Source of the DNA: Io17-Chloro-G2 sp965226915
GTDB lineage: Bacteria; Chloroflexota; Dehalococcoidia; Lucifugimonadales; UBA3495
Assembly (NCBI GenBank): GCA_965226915.1
Contig: CBDDEJ010000011.1
Span: forward strand, 744,001-808,000
Reading direction: 5' to 3'
Length of the DNA: 64,000 bases
Shown: in pieces, positions 36,995-45,341 of the stretch
Position numbering within the stretch: the stretch's first letter is position 1
Layout of the letters: each line of letters opens with the position of its first letter
Position numbers and translations under genes: made by a program
Notes under the pieces: generated by a model
The model's input: the letters and a program-made list of their open reading frames with translations, nothing else
Told to the model about the DNA's origin: nothing
Databases searched by the model: none

Positions 36995-37184
36995 GGAACG
37001 GGATTACTCCTTGACTGCTTTACCGAGACAGGTCGCAGCCAGGTCGCACTCTCAGCCCCATGGTCACGGTCAATCTGGTTTCGCGGTGATAGCATCTGCT
37101 ATGTTCAACATCCAGTATAGCAGGTGGCGCGGCTTCCCATCAGCAACTTCACAACGGAACGCATTCGAAACGCCTCTTCACCCG
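36995..37184. other. Upstream region of the helicase gene
   Basis: This region probably holds the helicase promoter, but no hexamer pair stands out. It ends at the 179-bp element, which starts at 37185. The 160 bp between that element and the 37526 gene shows only a GGAGG ribosome-binding site. Confidence 0.35.
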
Positions 37185-37363
37185 CTAGAGGTCTGGCCGG
37201 AAAGCCATTGGCCGGGTTTCGCGCTACGCCAGACAGACGTATTATAGTCTTATGTGGCATGATAGTGTCTTTAATACGGTTCAAGAACCCACTGTTACAT
37301 CGACAATCGTCGCTAAGAAACCGGCAGCTTGGAGAGAATCGGGGTTTCCGTCCGAGTTTCTAG
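37185..37363 (+). repeat. 179-bp CTAG-bounded element, copy 2
   Basis: This is the same 179-bp element as at 21624 and 49657, in the same direction as copy 3. It runs from CTAGAGGTCTGGCCGG to GTCCGAGTTTCTAG. It has no coding capacity, and the short ORFs inside it are chance. Confidence 0.8.
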
Positions 37364-37525
37364 GTTCTCCAACGAATCGGTCCTTGCAATCAGCGAAATT
37401 CCTACACTGTCCCTACGTGAACCGTCTGGAGATGGTTCTGCCCGCCCCCAGCCCTTGACAACTAAGTCGATTGGCCGAACAATCGAGGTGGCAATGACCA
37501 GGTTATCATCGATCTGGAGGCAACT

Positions 37526-38602
37526 ATGGCTAACGAGAATCACCAGACGTTTGTTTATGTAGGACTGGGTGGTGAAAACCCCCTGGTCGTAGGCGCGGAA
37601 GGACCTTCATTAGACCAGGGAGGCATCTACCGCCGGGGCGACGGAGAAGACGAGTGGACCATCGTTACAAATGGTCTGCCGGCCACCCCTCAAGTCCGGT
37701 CTCTGATGGTGCATCCCGAAGACTCCCAGGTTATTTTCGCCGGCACCCAGAAGGGCGTGTTCCGAACAGGCGACCGGGGAGATCACTGGGAAAAGCTAGA
37801 CTCTCCCGACGGGGACGTTTGGTCTTTGGCCGTCCACCCCAATGATTCCAACACCATGTTCGCGGGCTACGATCGCAGCACCATCTGCCGCTCCCAGGAC
37901 GGAGGGGCCAGCTGGCAAAAAATGAACACGGCCAAAGTGGTGTTCCCGCACATCACCATGCACCCTACCGAGATTGTGAAACGAGTCATCGGCATATCCA
38001 TCGATCCGGGAAATCCCGGCGACGTTTATGGCGCCATCGAAGTCGGCGGCCTGGTTGCCAGCCGGGACGGCGGCGAAAACTGGGAGTCGGCCACTGAAGG
38101 GCACTATACTCGAATGGGGCCGGTGGACCTCCACGGCGTTCAGGTCAACCCATCGGCGCCGGGGCTGGTCTACATCATCACCCAGCTGGCCATGTTCCGC
38201 AGCCGCCAACGGGGAAGCCACTGGGAGTTTGTGCCCCTGGAAGAGATGTTCCCTGGCGGAAGCTACTGCCGCGGGCTCATCGTAGCCCCCGACGACCCCA
38301 AAACGATGTATCTAGCGGCGGGCGCCGGCGGCGGTAGCGCGCCTCCCGGCACTGAGGACTCGGGTGTGCTTGTTCGTAGCCAGGATTCCGGCGAAACTTG
38401 GGAGCGGATGGACCTGGGCGAGACCGCCCCCAGCCGCATGTTCCAGATAGCCATTGACCCGGCAGCCCCATCCCACATCTATTGCTGCACCAGGGACGGC
38501 CAGGTCTACAGCAGCGAAGACAAGGGCGGCTCCTGGAGCAAGAGCCAGATTCCGGTAGAGATGTCGCGGACCAATCATGTCTATCCCATGGTCTGCGGTT
38601 AG
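37526..38602 (+). CDS. BNR/Asp-box beta-propeller protein
   Basis: This 358-residue protein carries at least five Asp-box repeats: TGDRGDHWEK, SQDGGASWQK, SRDGGENWES, SQDSGETWER and SEDKGGSWSK. These are spread at roughly one per 55-60 residues, which predicts a seven- or eight-bladed propeller. There is no signal peptide (MANENHQTFVYVGLGG). This architecture is found in sialidases, photosynthesis-assembly factors and many unknown proteins; no catalytic residues are evident, so no enzyme is claimed. GGAGG precedes the ATG. Confidence 0.88.
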   Translation: MANENHQTFVYVGLGGENPLVVGAEGPSLDQGGIYRRGDGEDEWTIVTNGLPATPQVRSLMVHPEDSQVIFAGTQKGVFRTGDRGDHWEKLDSPDGDVWSLAVHPNDSNTMFAGYDRSTICRSQDGGASWQKMNTAKVVFPHITMHPTEIVKRVIGISIDPGNPGDVYGAIEVGGLVASRDGGENWESATEGHYTRMGPVDLHGVQVNPSAPGLVYIITQLAMFRSRQRGSHWEFVPLEEMFPGGSYCRGLIVAPDDPKTMYLAAGAGGGSAPPGTEDSGVLVRSQDSGETWERMDLGETAPSRMFQIAIDPAAPSHIYCCTRDGQVYSSEDKGGSWSKSQIPVEMSRTNHVYPMVCG

Positions 38603-38624
38603 CTATCAGCGGTCAGCAATCACC

Positions 38625-38655
38625 AAGGGCGGCCAATCTAAGGTTGGCCGCCCTT
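38625..38655 (+). terminator. Hairpin after the propeller gene
   Basis: A perfect 12-bp stem (AAGGGCGGCCAA / TTGGCCGCCCTT) with a 7-base loop lies 23 bases past the stop. There is no clear T run, so it may work with Rho or as an mRNA 3' end. Confidence 0.5.
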
Positions 38656-38716
38656 GACTTGGCCGGTTTTGGTCCGCAACTTCGGTCGTCATGTTTCGGA
38701 GGGATCTAAGAGCGAG

Positions 38717-39328
38717 ATGGCAATCAACCGGGCTACTTTTCAAATCACCGACGGCCACTTGGAACAGTTAGTATTGGAGCAGGCTGATCTCCCCGGCGAG
38801 TTTTCGGGTCACCAGATGGTCAGGGAAGGGCCGTTGGACAACCGGACGATGGCCGAGCAGGGGTTTCCCGGCAACACTGAAGACCGTTTCCGCGAAGCGG
38901 GACGCATCACCGGGTTTCTTCGGGAGTTCGGTCCGACCACCAATATGCAGAACCAAGACGGGTTCAATTTCCTGGGCGCCACCGTCGCCCACTTATTCGA
39001 CGACTCAGACAGCGTTTCGACCTGGATGAATGAGATCTTCGTCAAGGACTTCGAGCAGAACGTGGGCGAAAGGGTGGGGGAAGACCACCAACTGGTCTCG
39101 GTAAAACGCCTGGAAACAGACGGTTTCTACGACGAGGCCGTTGCCCTCAAAGTGTTGCAGGGAGGCCCGTCGGGGTTGGTGTCTTCAACGGTGATCGACT
39201 TCCGTATAGGCCGTTTGCTGGGCGTCGCCTTCGTGGCCACCATTGGGGACCACGAACGTCTGGAGTTAGCTACTGAGTTGGGCATAGCGCTGGAAAAGCG
39301 AATGGTGGGAGTGGTCCTAGGGGGCTAG
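38717..39328 (+). CDS. Conserved hypothetical protein
   Basis: This 203-residue soluble protein is not recognised. It begins MAINRATFQITDGHLEQLVL and includes a stretch FGPTTNMQNQDGFNFLGATVAHLF that looks like a conserved core, then VEDVRLE-like mixed strand/helix sequence. No signal peptide or cysteine motif is visible. The ATG at 38717 has GAG bases nearby; a GGAGG 14 bases upstream is too far to be ideal. The frame is open 21 codons further upstream without family-like sequence. It follows the propeller gene after a hairpin. Confidence 0.6.
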   Translation: MAINRATFQITDGHLEQLVLEQADLPGEFSGHQMVREGPLDNRTMAEQGFPGNTEDRFREAGRITGFLREFGPTTNMQNQDGFNFLGATVAHLFDDSDSVSTWMNEIFVKDFEQNVGERVGEDHQLVSVKRLETDGFYDEAVALKVLQGGPSGLVSSTVIDFRIGRLLGVAFVATIGDHERLELATELGIALEKRMVGVVLGG

Positions 39329-39408
39329 AATCGCGCGTCACGGAACCACGCTTGAGGCCGAGTTTCGCCGAAATCTCCCGGACCTCAGCACTAGGCTCTC
39401 GGGTCCCA

Positions 39409-40068
39409 TCAAACCTTGGTCCCTAACTCTCGCTTGAGGAAATCCTTGGCGGTATGCACAGGGACGGCCATCCCAACCTGGGGACCGGCCATCATGGTGC
39501 AAATGCCCACCAGGCGTCCCTGGGCGTCCACCAGCGGCCCGCCGGAATGCCCCGGACGCAGGCTCAACCCGGCAGCTATCCATTCGCGCGCCCCATCCTC
39601 AGACCCAAATTCCGGCAGATCAGCGCCCCAACCAATGACCGCGCCGCCAACCGCCGCTCCGGCCACACCCCACGGATGCCCCAAGGCGATCACCCAATGG
39701 CCCGGCTCCAGGCTTCTGGAATCCCCCAGCACGACCGGCGTCAAAACGCCGGCATCGCCAGGTGTGCCGCCTTCCAAATCAATCGACAGGGCGGCCAGGT
39801 CTTGGCCGGTGTTCTGAGCCAACAACCGGGCCGAGTGGGTGGAACCGTCAGCCAGCGTCACCGTCAGGCCGTTGTCAACGTTACGGACTCCACTTGCGCC
39901 GGACACCACGTGGGCGTTGGTGATTATCAATGCTTGGGAACCGCCGGAATGCCAAACGGCGCCCGACCCAAAACCCTTGCCTCCGGCGCTGACTCGCACC
40001 AGGCTTTGGCCCACCCTATCCACCACGTCCCCCATACCTTCGTTCAACTGTTCTAATAATGCAGACAT
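39409..40068 (-). CDS. S1C trypsin-like protease (HtrA-like, no PDZ)
   Basis: This 219-residue protease domain has the catalytic triad residues His in ITNAHVV, Asp in QDLAALSID and Ser in RPGHSGGPLVD. The protein stops soon after the protease fold, so unlike most HtrA/DegP proteins it has no PDZ domain. No signal peptide or membrane anchor is seen (MSALLEQLNEGMGDVVDRVG), so a cytoplasmic place is suggested. The ATG at 40068 with GGAG upstream is preferred to a TTG two codons earlier. It is the last gene of a LuxR-HtrA-HtrA run. Confidence 0.88.
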   Translation of the reverse strand: MSALLEQLNEGMGDVVDRVGQSLVRVSAGGKGFGSGAVWHSGGSQALIITNAHVVSGASGVRNVDNGLTVTLADGSTHSARLLAQNTGQDLAALSIDLEGGTPGDAGVLTPVVLGDSRSLEPGHWVIALGHPWGVAGAAVGGAVIGWGADLPEFGSEDGAREWIAAGLSLRPGHSGGPLVDAQGRLVGICTMMAGPQVGMAVPVHTAKDFLKRELGTKV

Positions 40069-40102
40069 AACCAACTCCTAACGCCTTATGCGGATGCGCC
40101 TG

Positions 40103-40141
40103 GGCCGCCCCGGTTGTTCAATTACCACAACCGGGGCGGCC
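40103..40141 (-). terminator. Hairpin between the two protease genes
   Basis: A perfect 15-bp stem of high GC (arms 40103-40117 and 40127-40141, loop 9) lies just after the stop of the PDZ-bearing protease gene. No strong T run follows, so it may only weaken read-through into the next gene. Confidence 0.5.
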
Positions 40142-40180
40142 GTTCCAAACACGGTGTGTCTATTCAACTGCGAATGGGAA

Positions 40181-41077
40181 TCATTCCTGATCCGCCGGAA
40201 CCACGTCCACATCCAACACCGAGCCCGCCCGGAGGATTTTCACCTGCGATTCCTTTCCGGCCTGCTCTCCGCCGAGGCTCGCCATCAGGTCGTCCAAGTG
40301 CCGCACCGGGCGGCCGCCAAGGGCGATGATGGTGTCTCCCAGGTACAGCCCTCCCTTTTCGGCGGGGCTGCCCGGCTCAACGGAAATCAGCAACAACCCT
40401 GTCTCTTGGCCCAGTTGCTTCGCCAGTTCCTTTGGCAAGCGAGTCGGCTGCACGCCCACACCGAGATAAGCCCGCCGCACCCGTCCGTGGGCCAGCAGAT
40501 CATCCACCACCCTTCTTACTGTCGGCGTAGGAACCGTCAAAGACACTCCCCGCAGCAGGGCCGACGTATTGATGCCCAAGATCCGGCCCGAGACATCGAC
40601 CAAAGGCCCACCGGAAAACCCTGGGTACATCACCGTGTCGGTCTGCAAATACCGGTCAACGCTGCCTCCAGCCGGGGTGCGCCACTCTTTACCCAGAGCC
40701 CCGACGATTCCCATGGTGGCCCTTACGCCGCGGCCCGGCCTGCCCAAGGCCAGGACCATATGGCCGACCCGCAGATCATCGGGCTCAGCCAAATCGGCCG
40801 CTTCCGAGGCCGGAACTTCCAGACGAAGCACAGCCAAGTCGGTGGTGGGGTCCCTGCCAACCAGGGTAGCGGGAACCGCCTCTCCGCCGGAAAGCCCGAT
40901 CTTGATATTCTCGTCCCGCTCAACTACGTGGTGGGCCGTGACAACGACCCCAGGCTGGCTCCACACAATGCCGCTGGCGGGCAACCGGTCCCTGGCCTCC
41001 ACCCTCACAACGCCTCGACCGCCCTTTTCGACCACATCCGCCATATCGTTGGAAAAACTCGCCAATATCTCAGTCAT
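40181..41077 (-). CDS. HtrA-like serine protease with PDZ domain
   Basis: This 298-residue S1C protease has the catalytic His in VVTAHHVV, Asp in DLAVLRLE and Ser in YPGFSGGPLVD. A C-terminal PDZ domain occupies about residues 205-290 (AYLGVGVQPTRLPKE, GLYLGDTIIALGG). No signal peptide or anchor is seen, which is unusual for a DegP-type protein. Its protease domain matches that of the smaller gene downstream, so the pair is a duplication in which one copy lacks PDZ. LuxR-type regulator upstream, same strand. Confidence 0.9.
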   Translation of the reverse strand: MTEILASFSNDMADVVEKGGRGVVRVEARDRLPASGIVWSQPGVVVTAHHVVERDENIKIGLSGGEAVPATLVGRDPTTDLAVLRLEVPASEAADLAEPDDLRVGHMVLALGRPGRGVRATMGIVGALGKEWRTPAGGSVDRYLQTDTVMYPGFSGGPLVDVSGRILGINTSALLRGVSLTVPTPTVRRVVDDLLAHGRVRRAYLGVGVQPTRLPKELAKQLGQETGLLLISVEPGSPAEKGGLYLGDTIIALGGRPVRHLDDLMASLGGEQAGKESQVKILRAGSVLDVDVVPADQE

Positions 41078-41226
41078 CAGTCTCCTGCCTTCGGGCGCCA
41101 GCTGGGTAAATTGTCATGTTCCCAATCCGGACCAATTCGTTTATCTAAGATTAAAGGGGGATGGGCAAAAGGAACCGACCCATTCGGGTAGGTCATATCC
41201 CGTTAATACTGGGGGGAAGGGCGGGT

Positions 41227-41847
41227 TTAAAGCAGGATCAGCCCCATCCGGGCCCCTTGGGCAACGGCTTCCGCGCGGCTCTGGGCGTCGAGCTTTCCCA
41301 AGACCCCGTTGACGTGGAACTTGACGGTATTCTCGCTGATGCCCATCCGGTCAGCCATGGCTTTGTTGGTCAGGCCGTCGGCCATAAGCCGGAGAGTCTC
41401 AAGTTCTCGGGGCGTTAACGAAACGGAAGCCGCCGGAAGACCGCCTCCTCCGGAAAACCCCGGAGGCAGGGCAGGGTCTAGGACGGTGAGGCCTTGTTGC
41501 AGGGCCGCCAAGGCCGAAACGATTCTTTCTGGGCCGGCGTCCCGCAGAAGGAGGCCGCGGGCTCCGGCAGACCAGGCTACGGCGGTCTTGGCTCCATCAG
41601 ACAGCAGAGCCAAGACAGGGGGCGCGTCATTCGACAATCCAGCCAGATGTTCTAGGGCGGCAACCGGCTCCCAGCCCAAGTCCCAGGTCAAAACGCTGGG
41701 GCGGTAGGCTTCGATCTCGGGCGCCAGGTCCGGGCTCAAGCCGATTTGACCCACTATGATCACGCCGGATTGTTGCGACAATTGGGCCGCAAGACCAGCC
41801 CGGGCCAGCGCGTCGCCAGCCACGATCAAAACCCGCAGGCCAGGCAT
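41227..41847 (-). CDS. LuxR-family regulator with atypical receiver
   Basis: This 206-residue protein has an N-terminal receiver-like domain. One acidic residue lies at its start (LIVAGDALAR) and a possible phosphoacceptor lies in VLTWDLG, but the conserved Lys is replaced (GLLLRDAG). The C-terminal LuxR helix-turn-helix is clear: LTPRELETLRLMADGLTNKAMA and ISENTVKFHVNGVLGKL (each in part). The altered receiver suggests phosphate-independent control. No histidine kinase is adjacent. It lies directly upstream of the two protease genes on the same strand and probably regulates them. Confidence 0.85.
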   Translation of the reverse strand: MPGLRVLIVAGDALARAGLAAQLSQQSGVIIVGQIGLSPDLAPEIEAYRPSVLTWDLGWEPVAALEHLAGLSNDAPPVLALLSDGAKTAVAWSAGARGLLLRDAGPERIVSALAALQQGLTVLDPALPPGFSGGGGLPAASVSLTPRELETLRLMADGLTNKAMADRMGISENTVKFHVNGVLGKLDAQSRAEAVAQGARMGLILL

Positions 41848-41923
41848 GCTTCAGGCCACGCCCGTCAATCCGCCAGCAGCCGCACTACCTCGTCGTCGGC
41901 TAACTAGGTCGAATCTCCAGAGG

Positions 41924-42145
41924 CTAAAGGGCGTCCCATTCATCAGAAGTCAAACCGGCTTGCCGCAAGATACTCCGTAAAGTGCCCATTGCGATTTCCG
42001 AATGCCGAGGAACTATCGCAGTTCGCACTGCCAACCCAGTTCCCCTCACGAACTTCACGTGGCTTCCTCGTTAGCTTACCTCGTTGAATCCAGCGGAGAG
42101 CAGCCTGCGCCTGATCTCCCGGAAATTTAAAGGCCTAAGCGGCAC
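41924..42145 (-). pseudogene. hicA: hicA toxin pseudogene (nonsense mutation)
   Basis: Reading from a GTG at 42145, which overlaps the end of hicB, the frame gives NFREIRRRLLSAGF, then a TAA stop (42073-42071), then RGSHVKFVRGTG, a conserved-looking VPRHSEIAMGTLRSILRQAGL and a TAG at 41926-41924. This is the whole dsRBD-like HicA toxin, including its catalytic-region Gly-Ser-His, with one stop in place of the usual Lys/Gln before RGSH. A single point change from CAA or AAA would create it. The toxin should be inactive. Confidence 0.75.
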
Positions 42146-42341
42146 CAATCTCTACTTCGATGACTTGTAGCTGCGGTGTTTCCGAAGGCTGTGATGGCTC
42201 GAAATGCAGTTCAAGCGCCTCCTGTAGATTTGCCAGAGCTTCTTCTGCCGTTTCTCCCTGACTAGCCACATCGACTTCGAGGCATTGGGCCACAAAGATT
42301 TTTTCTTCCTTCATGACACTAGCAGTAAATCGCTTCTTCAT
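42135..42341 (-). CDS. hicB: HicB-like antitoxin
   Basis: This 68-residue protein is of the HicB/UPF0150 fold, with FTASVMKEEKIFVAQCLEVDVASQG and TAEEALANLQEALELHF (each in part). It has only the partial RNase H-like fold and no DNA-binding tail. I chose the ATG at 42341. A GTG at 42356 would overlap the stop of the dehydrogenase gene. Its cognate hicA directly downstream carries a nonsense codon, so it is probably an orphan antitoxin. Confidence 0.8.
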   Translation of the reverse strand: MKKRFTASVMKEEKIFVAQCLEVDVASQGETAEEALANLQEALELHFEPSQPSETPQLQVIEVEIGAA

Positions 42342-42345
42342 TGGA

Positions 42346-43419
42346 TCACCGTTCACCTAACAATCTTACTACCTCGTCGGCCACCTGGGAGGTAGTAGCG
42401 TTGCCGCCCAGATCAGGGGTTATCACCTTACGCTCGTTGAGGCAGCGGGCCACGGCGCCGTCCACCTTCTCGGCTGCTTCATACTCGCCCAGGTGGTCCA
42501 GCATCATGGCCACCGCTGAGATGGTGGCGAGGGGATTGGCTATCCCCTTGCCGGTGATGTCGAAGGCGGCGCCGTGTACAGGTTCAAACATGGATGGATG
42601 CTGGCGTTCCGGGTTGATATTCGCGCTGGGAGCCAAACCCATGCTGCCGGTGATCACAGCAGCTATGTCCGACAAGATGTCGGCAAATAGATTCGAGGCC
42701 ACCACCACATCGAATTCCTCGGGCCAGCGGACGAAATCCATGCACGCCCGGTCCACCAATAATGACTCGGTTTCGATGTTGGGATATTCCGCCGCTACCT
42801 CTTGGAACACCTCGTCCCAAAACACCATGCCAAAGGCCTGAGCGTTAGACTTGGTGACTGAGGTCACCTTGTTTTTCTTGTTTCGGCGCACGCAATATTC
42901 AAAGGCGGCGCGGATGATTCGTTCGGTGCCTCTGCGGGTGAATACGTTGCTCTGGATCACCGTTTCGTGGGCTGTGCCGGGATAAAGGCGCCCTCCGATG
43001 GGAGCGTACTCACCCTCCGTGTTTTCTCTGATGATGACCAAGTCCACGTCTCCGGCGGTCTTACCCGCCAACGGCGACGTCACGCCAGGGTATAGATAAG
43101 CCGGCCGGATGCACACGCCTTGGTCGAAGCCGCGCCGCATAGGCAGCAAAAGACCATGCAGGGTTATGTGGTCGGGTATGTTCGGATCGCCCACCGCGCC
43201 AAAGAGAATCGCGTCGTGGGAGGACAGCTGTTCCATGCCGTCATCGGGCATGAGTTTGCCCGTTTCCCGGTAATAGTCCGACCCCCAGGGGAAATCGGTG
43301 CAGGTGAAGGTGAATCCGGCGTTGGACCCCGAAACCGCGTCCATGACCTTTCGGCCCTCGGAGATGACCTCCGGGCCCACGCCATCTCCAGCAATCACCG
43401 CCACTTTGTAATCAACCAT
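42346..43419 (-). CDS. Tartrate/D-malate-type decarboxylating dehydrogenase
   Basis: This 357-residue member of the isocitrate/isopropylmalate dehydrogenase family shows IAGDGVGPEVISEG, the region RPAYLYPGVTSPL, DLVIIRENTEGEYAPIGG, a catalytic Lys in VTKSNAQAFG and an NLFADILSDIAAVITGSMGL metal site (each in part). The absence of the phosphate-loop typical of IDH and the sequence around RENTEGEY fit the tartrate dehydrogenase/D-malate branch (NAD, Mn2+). D-malate or tartrate use would link to the central carboxylic acids, but 3-isopropylmalate cannot be excluded without alignment. Toxin-antitoxin genes are directly downstream. Confidence 0.85.
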   Translation of the reverse strand: MVDYKVAVIAGDGVGPEVISEGRKVMDAVSGSNAGFTFTCTDFPWGSDYYRETGKLMPDDGMEQLSSHDAILFGAVGDPNIPDHITLHGLLLPMRRGFDQGVCIRPAYLYPGVTSPLAGKTAGDVDLVIIRENTEGEYAPIGGRLYPGTAHETVIQSNVFTRRGTERIIRAAFEYCVRRNKKNKVTSVTKSNAQAFGMVFWDEVFQEVAAEYPNIETESLLVDRACMDFVRWPEEFDVVVASNLFADILSDIAAVITGSMGLAPSANINPERQHPSMFEPVHGAAFDITGKGIANPLATISAVAMMLDHLGEYEAAEKVDGAVARCLNERKVITPDLGGNATTSQVADEVVRLLGER

Positions 43420-43820
43420 TTTTTACTTCCTTAATTTTTGACAACTATCTAGAAACATTGTTTTCCCAGGATGGACGGTCCTTGGGTGACCATCCTTCGA
43501 AGGCTCAGGACGAACGGAAGATGTTCATTCCAAACGTTCGCCTTGTGCTTGTCTAAGCCGGGATTCCCCAGATCAAACCAACTTTCCTGGATATAGCTCC
43601 CGCGGGGATACCGCCAAATATAATCCCGCATTCCAAGAGCGTCAAATGCGGTCTGATGCGGCCTGATTCACTCAAAGTCCCCGCTTTCATTGGGCAACCA
43701 CTGTACTGCCAAGCGTAAAAGCCCCAAACCGCTGGTCTACGCCCAAGTCTCCCCCTTGGGAAGCTCTTTTGCCCTGTGCGACCCCGTAACCGTAACCAAT
43801 CCCGACGCTCCTAAAGTGGA
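43420..43820. other. Intergenic before IS1380, degenerate REP-like repeat
   Basis: Only a degraded relative of the REP-like hairpin (AGGCTCAGGACGAACGG, about 43498-43514, with a partial complement near 43540-43555) is visible. I found no clear left end of the IS1380 element. Confidence 0.35.
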
Positions 43821-45152
43821 CTAGCCAGGAGCCAGCCTAAGCCGACCAATTCGTTCCAGTATCCCGCCTAGCATTTCCCGGCTCACCAGCACCTCAGCAA
43901 GCTGAAACACCAGCCTTCCGGCATGGCGCACCAACCGTCCTCCAGTCTTGATCATCCTGGTCTGCAGACTGGTCAACGACCAGTGCTTCATTGCCTCCGG
44001 TAAGGCTAGCCTTCTCATGAAGTTGCCCAAGTTGTAAGCCAGTACGAACAACTCCAGCCTGACCTGATTGGCCACGAACTTGTGGCAGGACAACCTCGTC
44101 CAGTTCAGGGCGTACTTGCCTTCTTTTATCCATTGCTCCGCGGTGCCTCGGCCATTGTAAAAGCGGACTATCCCGATGTTTGGATAGCTCAGATTGGTGA
44201 CTATGAAGCCCACTCTGGGAAACAGTTCTCCCTGGCGCCACTCCACCTTAGAGACCACTCTCCGAGCAACGTTCCAGCTCTGGGCCTGGTAGACGAAGTC
44301 ATGATAGGAGACGATGGGCTTCGGGGAAAGCCACTCCGTAGGCCGTATTAGCCGGGGCGCTATCTCCCGCTGCAGCACCTGGTTGGACCGCAGCCTGATG
44401 GCGTAGCCGATGTTTCTTGCTTCCAGATAATCGTATATCTCCGGCTTGGCGAAGGCGGCGTCAGCACGAAACAGCAGCCTGACCGCTGCTGTCAAATAAC
44501 GCTCCACCACCGGATCAAGGACTTCTTGCCAATCATCGGCACTGGGGACGTTGCCTGACCGTAGCTTAGCTGCTTCACAATCCCCGAACTGGTTGAACAG
44601 AAAGAGAGGGTGATAGCAGACGCATTCAAAGTGGCCGTTGTAGGCTGCTCCCTCCTGCTGGCCGTGCACTGGACTCTCGGAACTGTCCATATCCAGGATT
44701 ACTCGCCGGTGTAGGGTATGGGCCATAGCTCGTTCCACCCACTGGGTATTTATTCGTGCCAGCCCCTTCAGGTTGTCCTCTTGGGTCAGGAACTCCGTCT
44801 CGAACCGGCCCATCTCACTGGTGCTGGCTCCTTTCCGCTCCGAGCCTTGCCATCCCACGATCACTCGCATGGCTGGGTCTTGGGAAAGGCGCACTGCGTC
44901 ATTGGTGTCGTCGTAGCCGGCCAAGCGGCTGTAGATCGACTGTCTTAGCAGCGGAACCAGGTGGTGAAGGATATTGCGTCCGGTACGGCTTTCCTGGAGG
45001 TAGTCCTCAGCGATTTCGGTAAGGCCCAAGGCATCATCAAACTCTCGAAAGGCAAGAAGACCAGCGTCGGAGGTGATGGTTGAGCCGTGAAATTCCAGGC
45101 GGACTTTGGGGTTGAATTGGAGCCGGAGAGGGGCATTTTCGCCGTCACCCAT
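43821..45152 (-). CDS. IS1380-family transposase (second type)
   Basis: This 443-residue DDE transposase is intact, with LEFHGSTITSDAGLLAFREFD at the N-terminus, the first Asp region in ILDMDSSESPVHGQQEG, a second in LLFRADAAFAKPE and the C-terminal Glu in RGTAEQWIKEGKYALNW (each in part). It is only distantly related to the transposase at 190-1515, so the two elements arrived separately. GGGCTAAGG at 45308-45316 may be part of the right end. The left end was not found. It separates the dehydrogenase gene from the cobalamin genes. Confidence 0.92.
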   Translation of the reverse strand: MGDGENAPLRLQFNPKVRLEFHGSTITSDAGLLAFREFDDALGLTEIAEDYLQESRTGRNILHHLVPLLRQSIYSRLAGYDDTNDAVRLSQDPAMRVIVGWQGSERKGASTSEMGRFETEFLTQEDNLKGLARINTQWVERAMAHTLHRRVILDMDSSESPVHGQQEGAAYNGHFECVCYHPLFLFNQFGDCEAAKLRSGNVPSADDWQEVLDPVVERYLTAAVRLLFRADAAFAKPEIYDYLEARNIGYAIRLRSNQVLQREIAPRLIRPTEWLSPKPIVSYHDFVYQAQSWNVARRVVSKVEWRQGELFPRVGFIVTNLSYPNIGIVRFYNGRGTAEQWIKEGKYALNWTRLSCHKFVANQVRLELFVLAYNLGNFMRRLALPEAMKHWSLTSLQTRMIKTGGRLVRHAGRLVFQLAEVLVSREMLGGILERIGRLRLAPG

Positions 45153-45341
45153 CAGGTGCCTCCATGATGCCTACGGCATCTTACTGCAAAGTGACATATC
45201 ATGGAGTTATTATAGCCGGGAACACGCAAAAAGGGCCCATAATTAGCCAATGGTTGAAAGACCATCGACGAATTACTGAGAAAGCTTTTTAGCCATATGG
45301 GAAATGTGGGCTAAGGACCTTTTAGGGCGGTTACTCAATCG

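Noticed and set aside
42071..42073. Recoded stop in hicA
   Set aside because: The codon is TAA, which is not used for selenocysteine or pyrrolysine, so it is a true nonsense mutation.
43420..43820. Left end of the second IS1380
   Set aside because: No inverted match to the GGGCTAAGG at 45308 could be found, so no element boundary is claimed.
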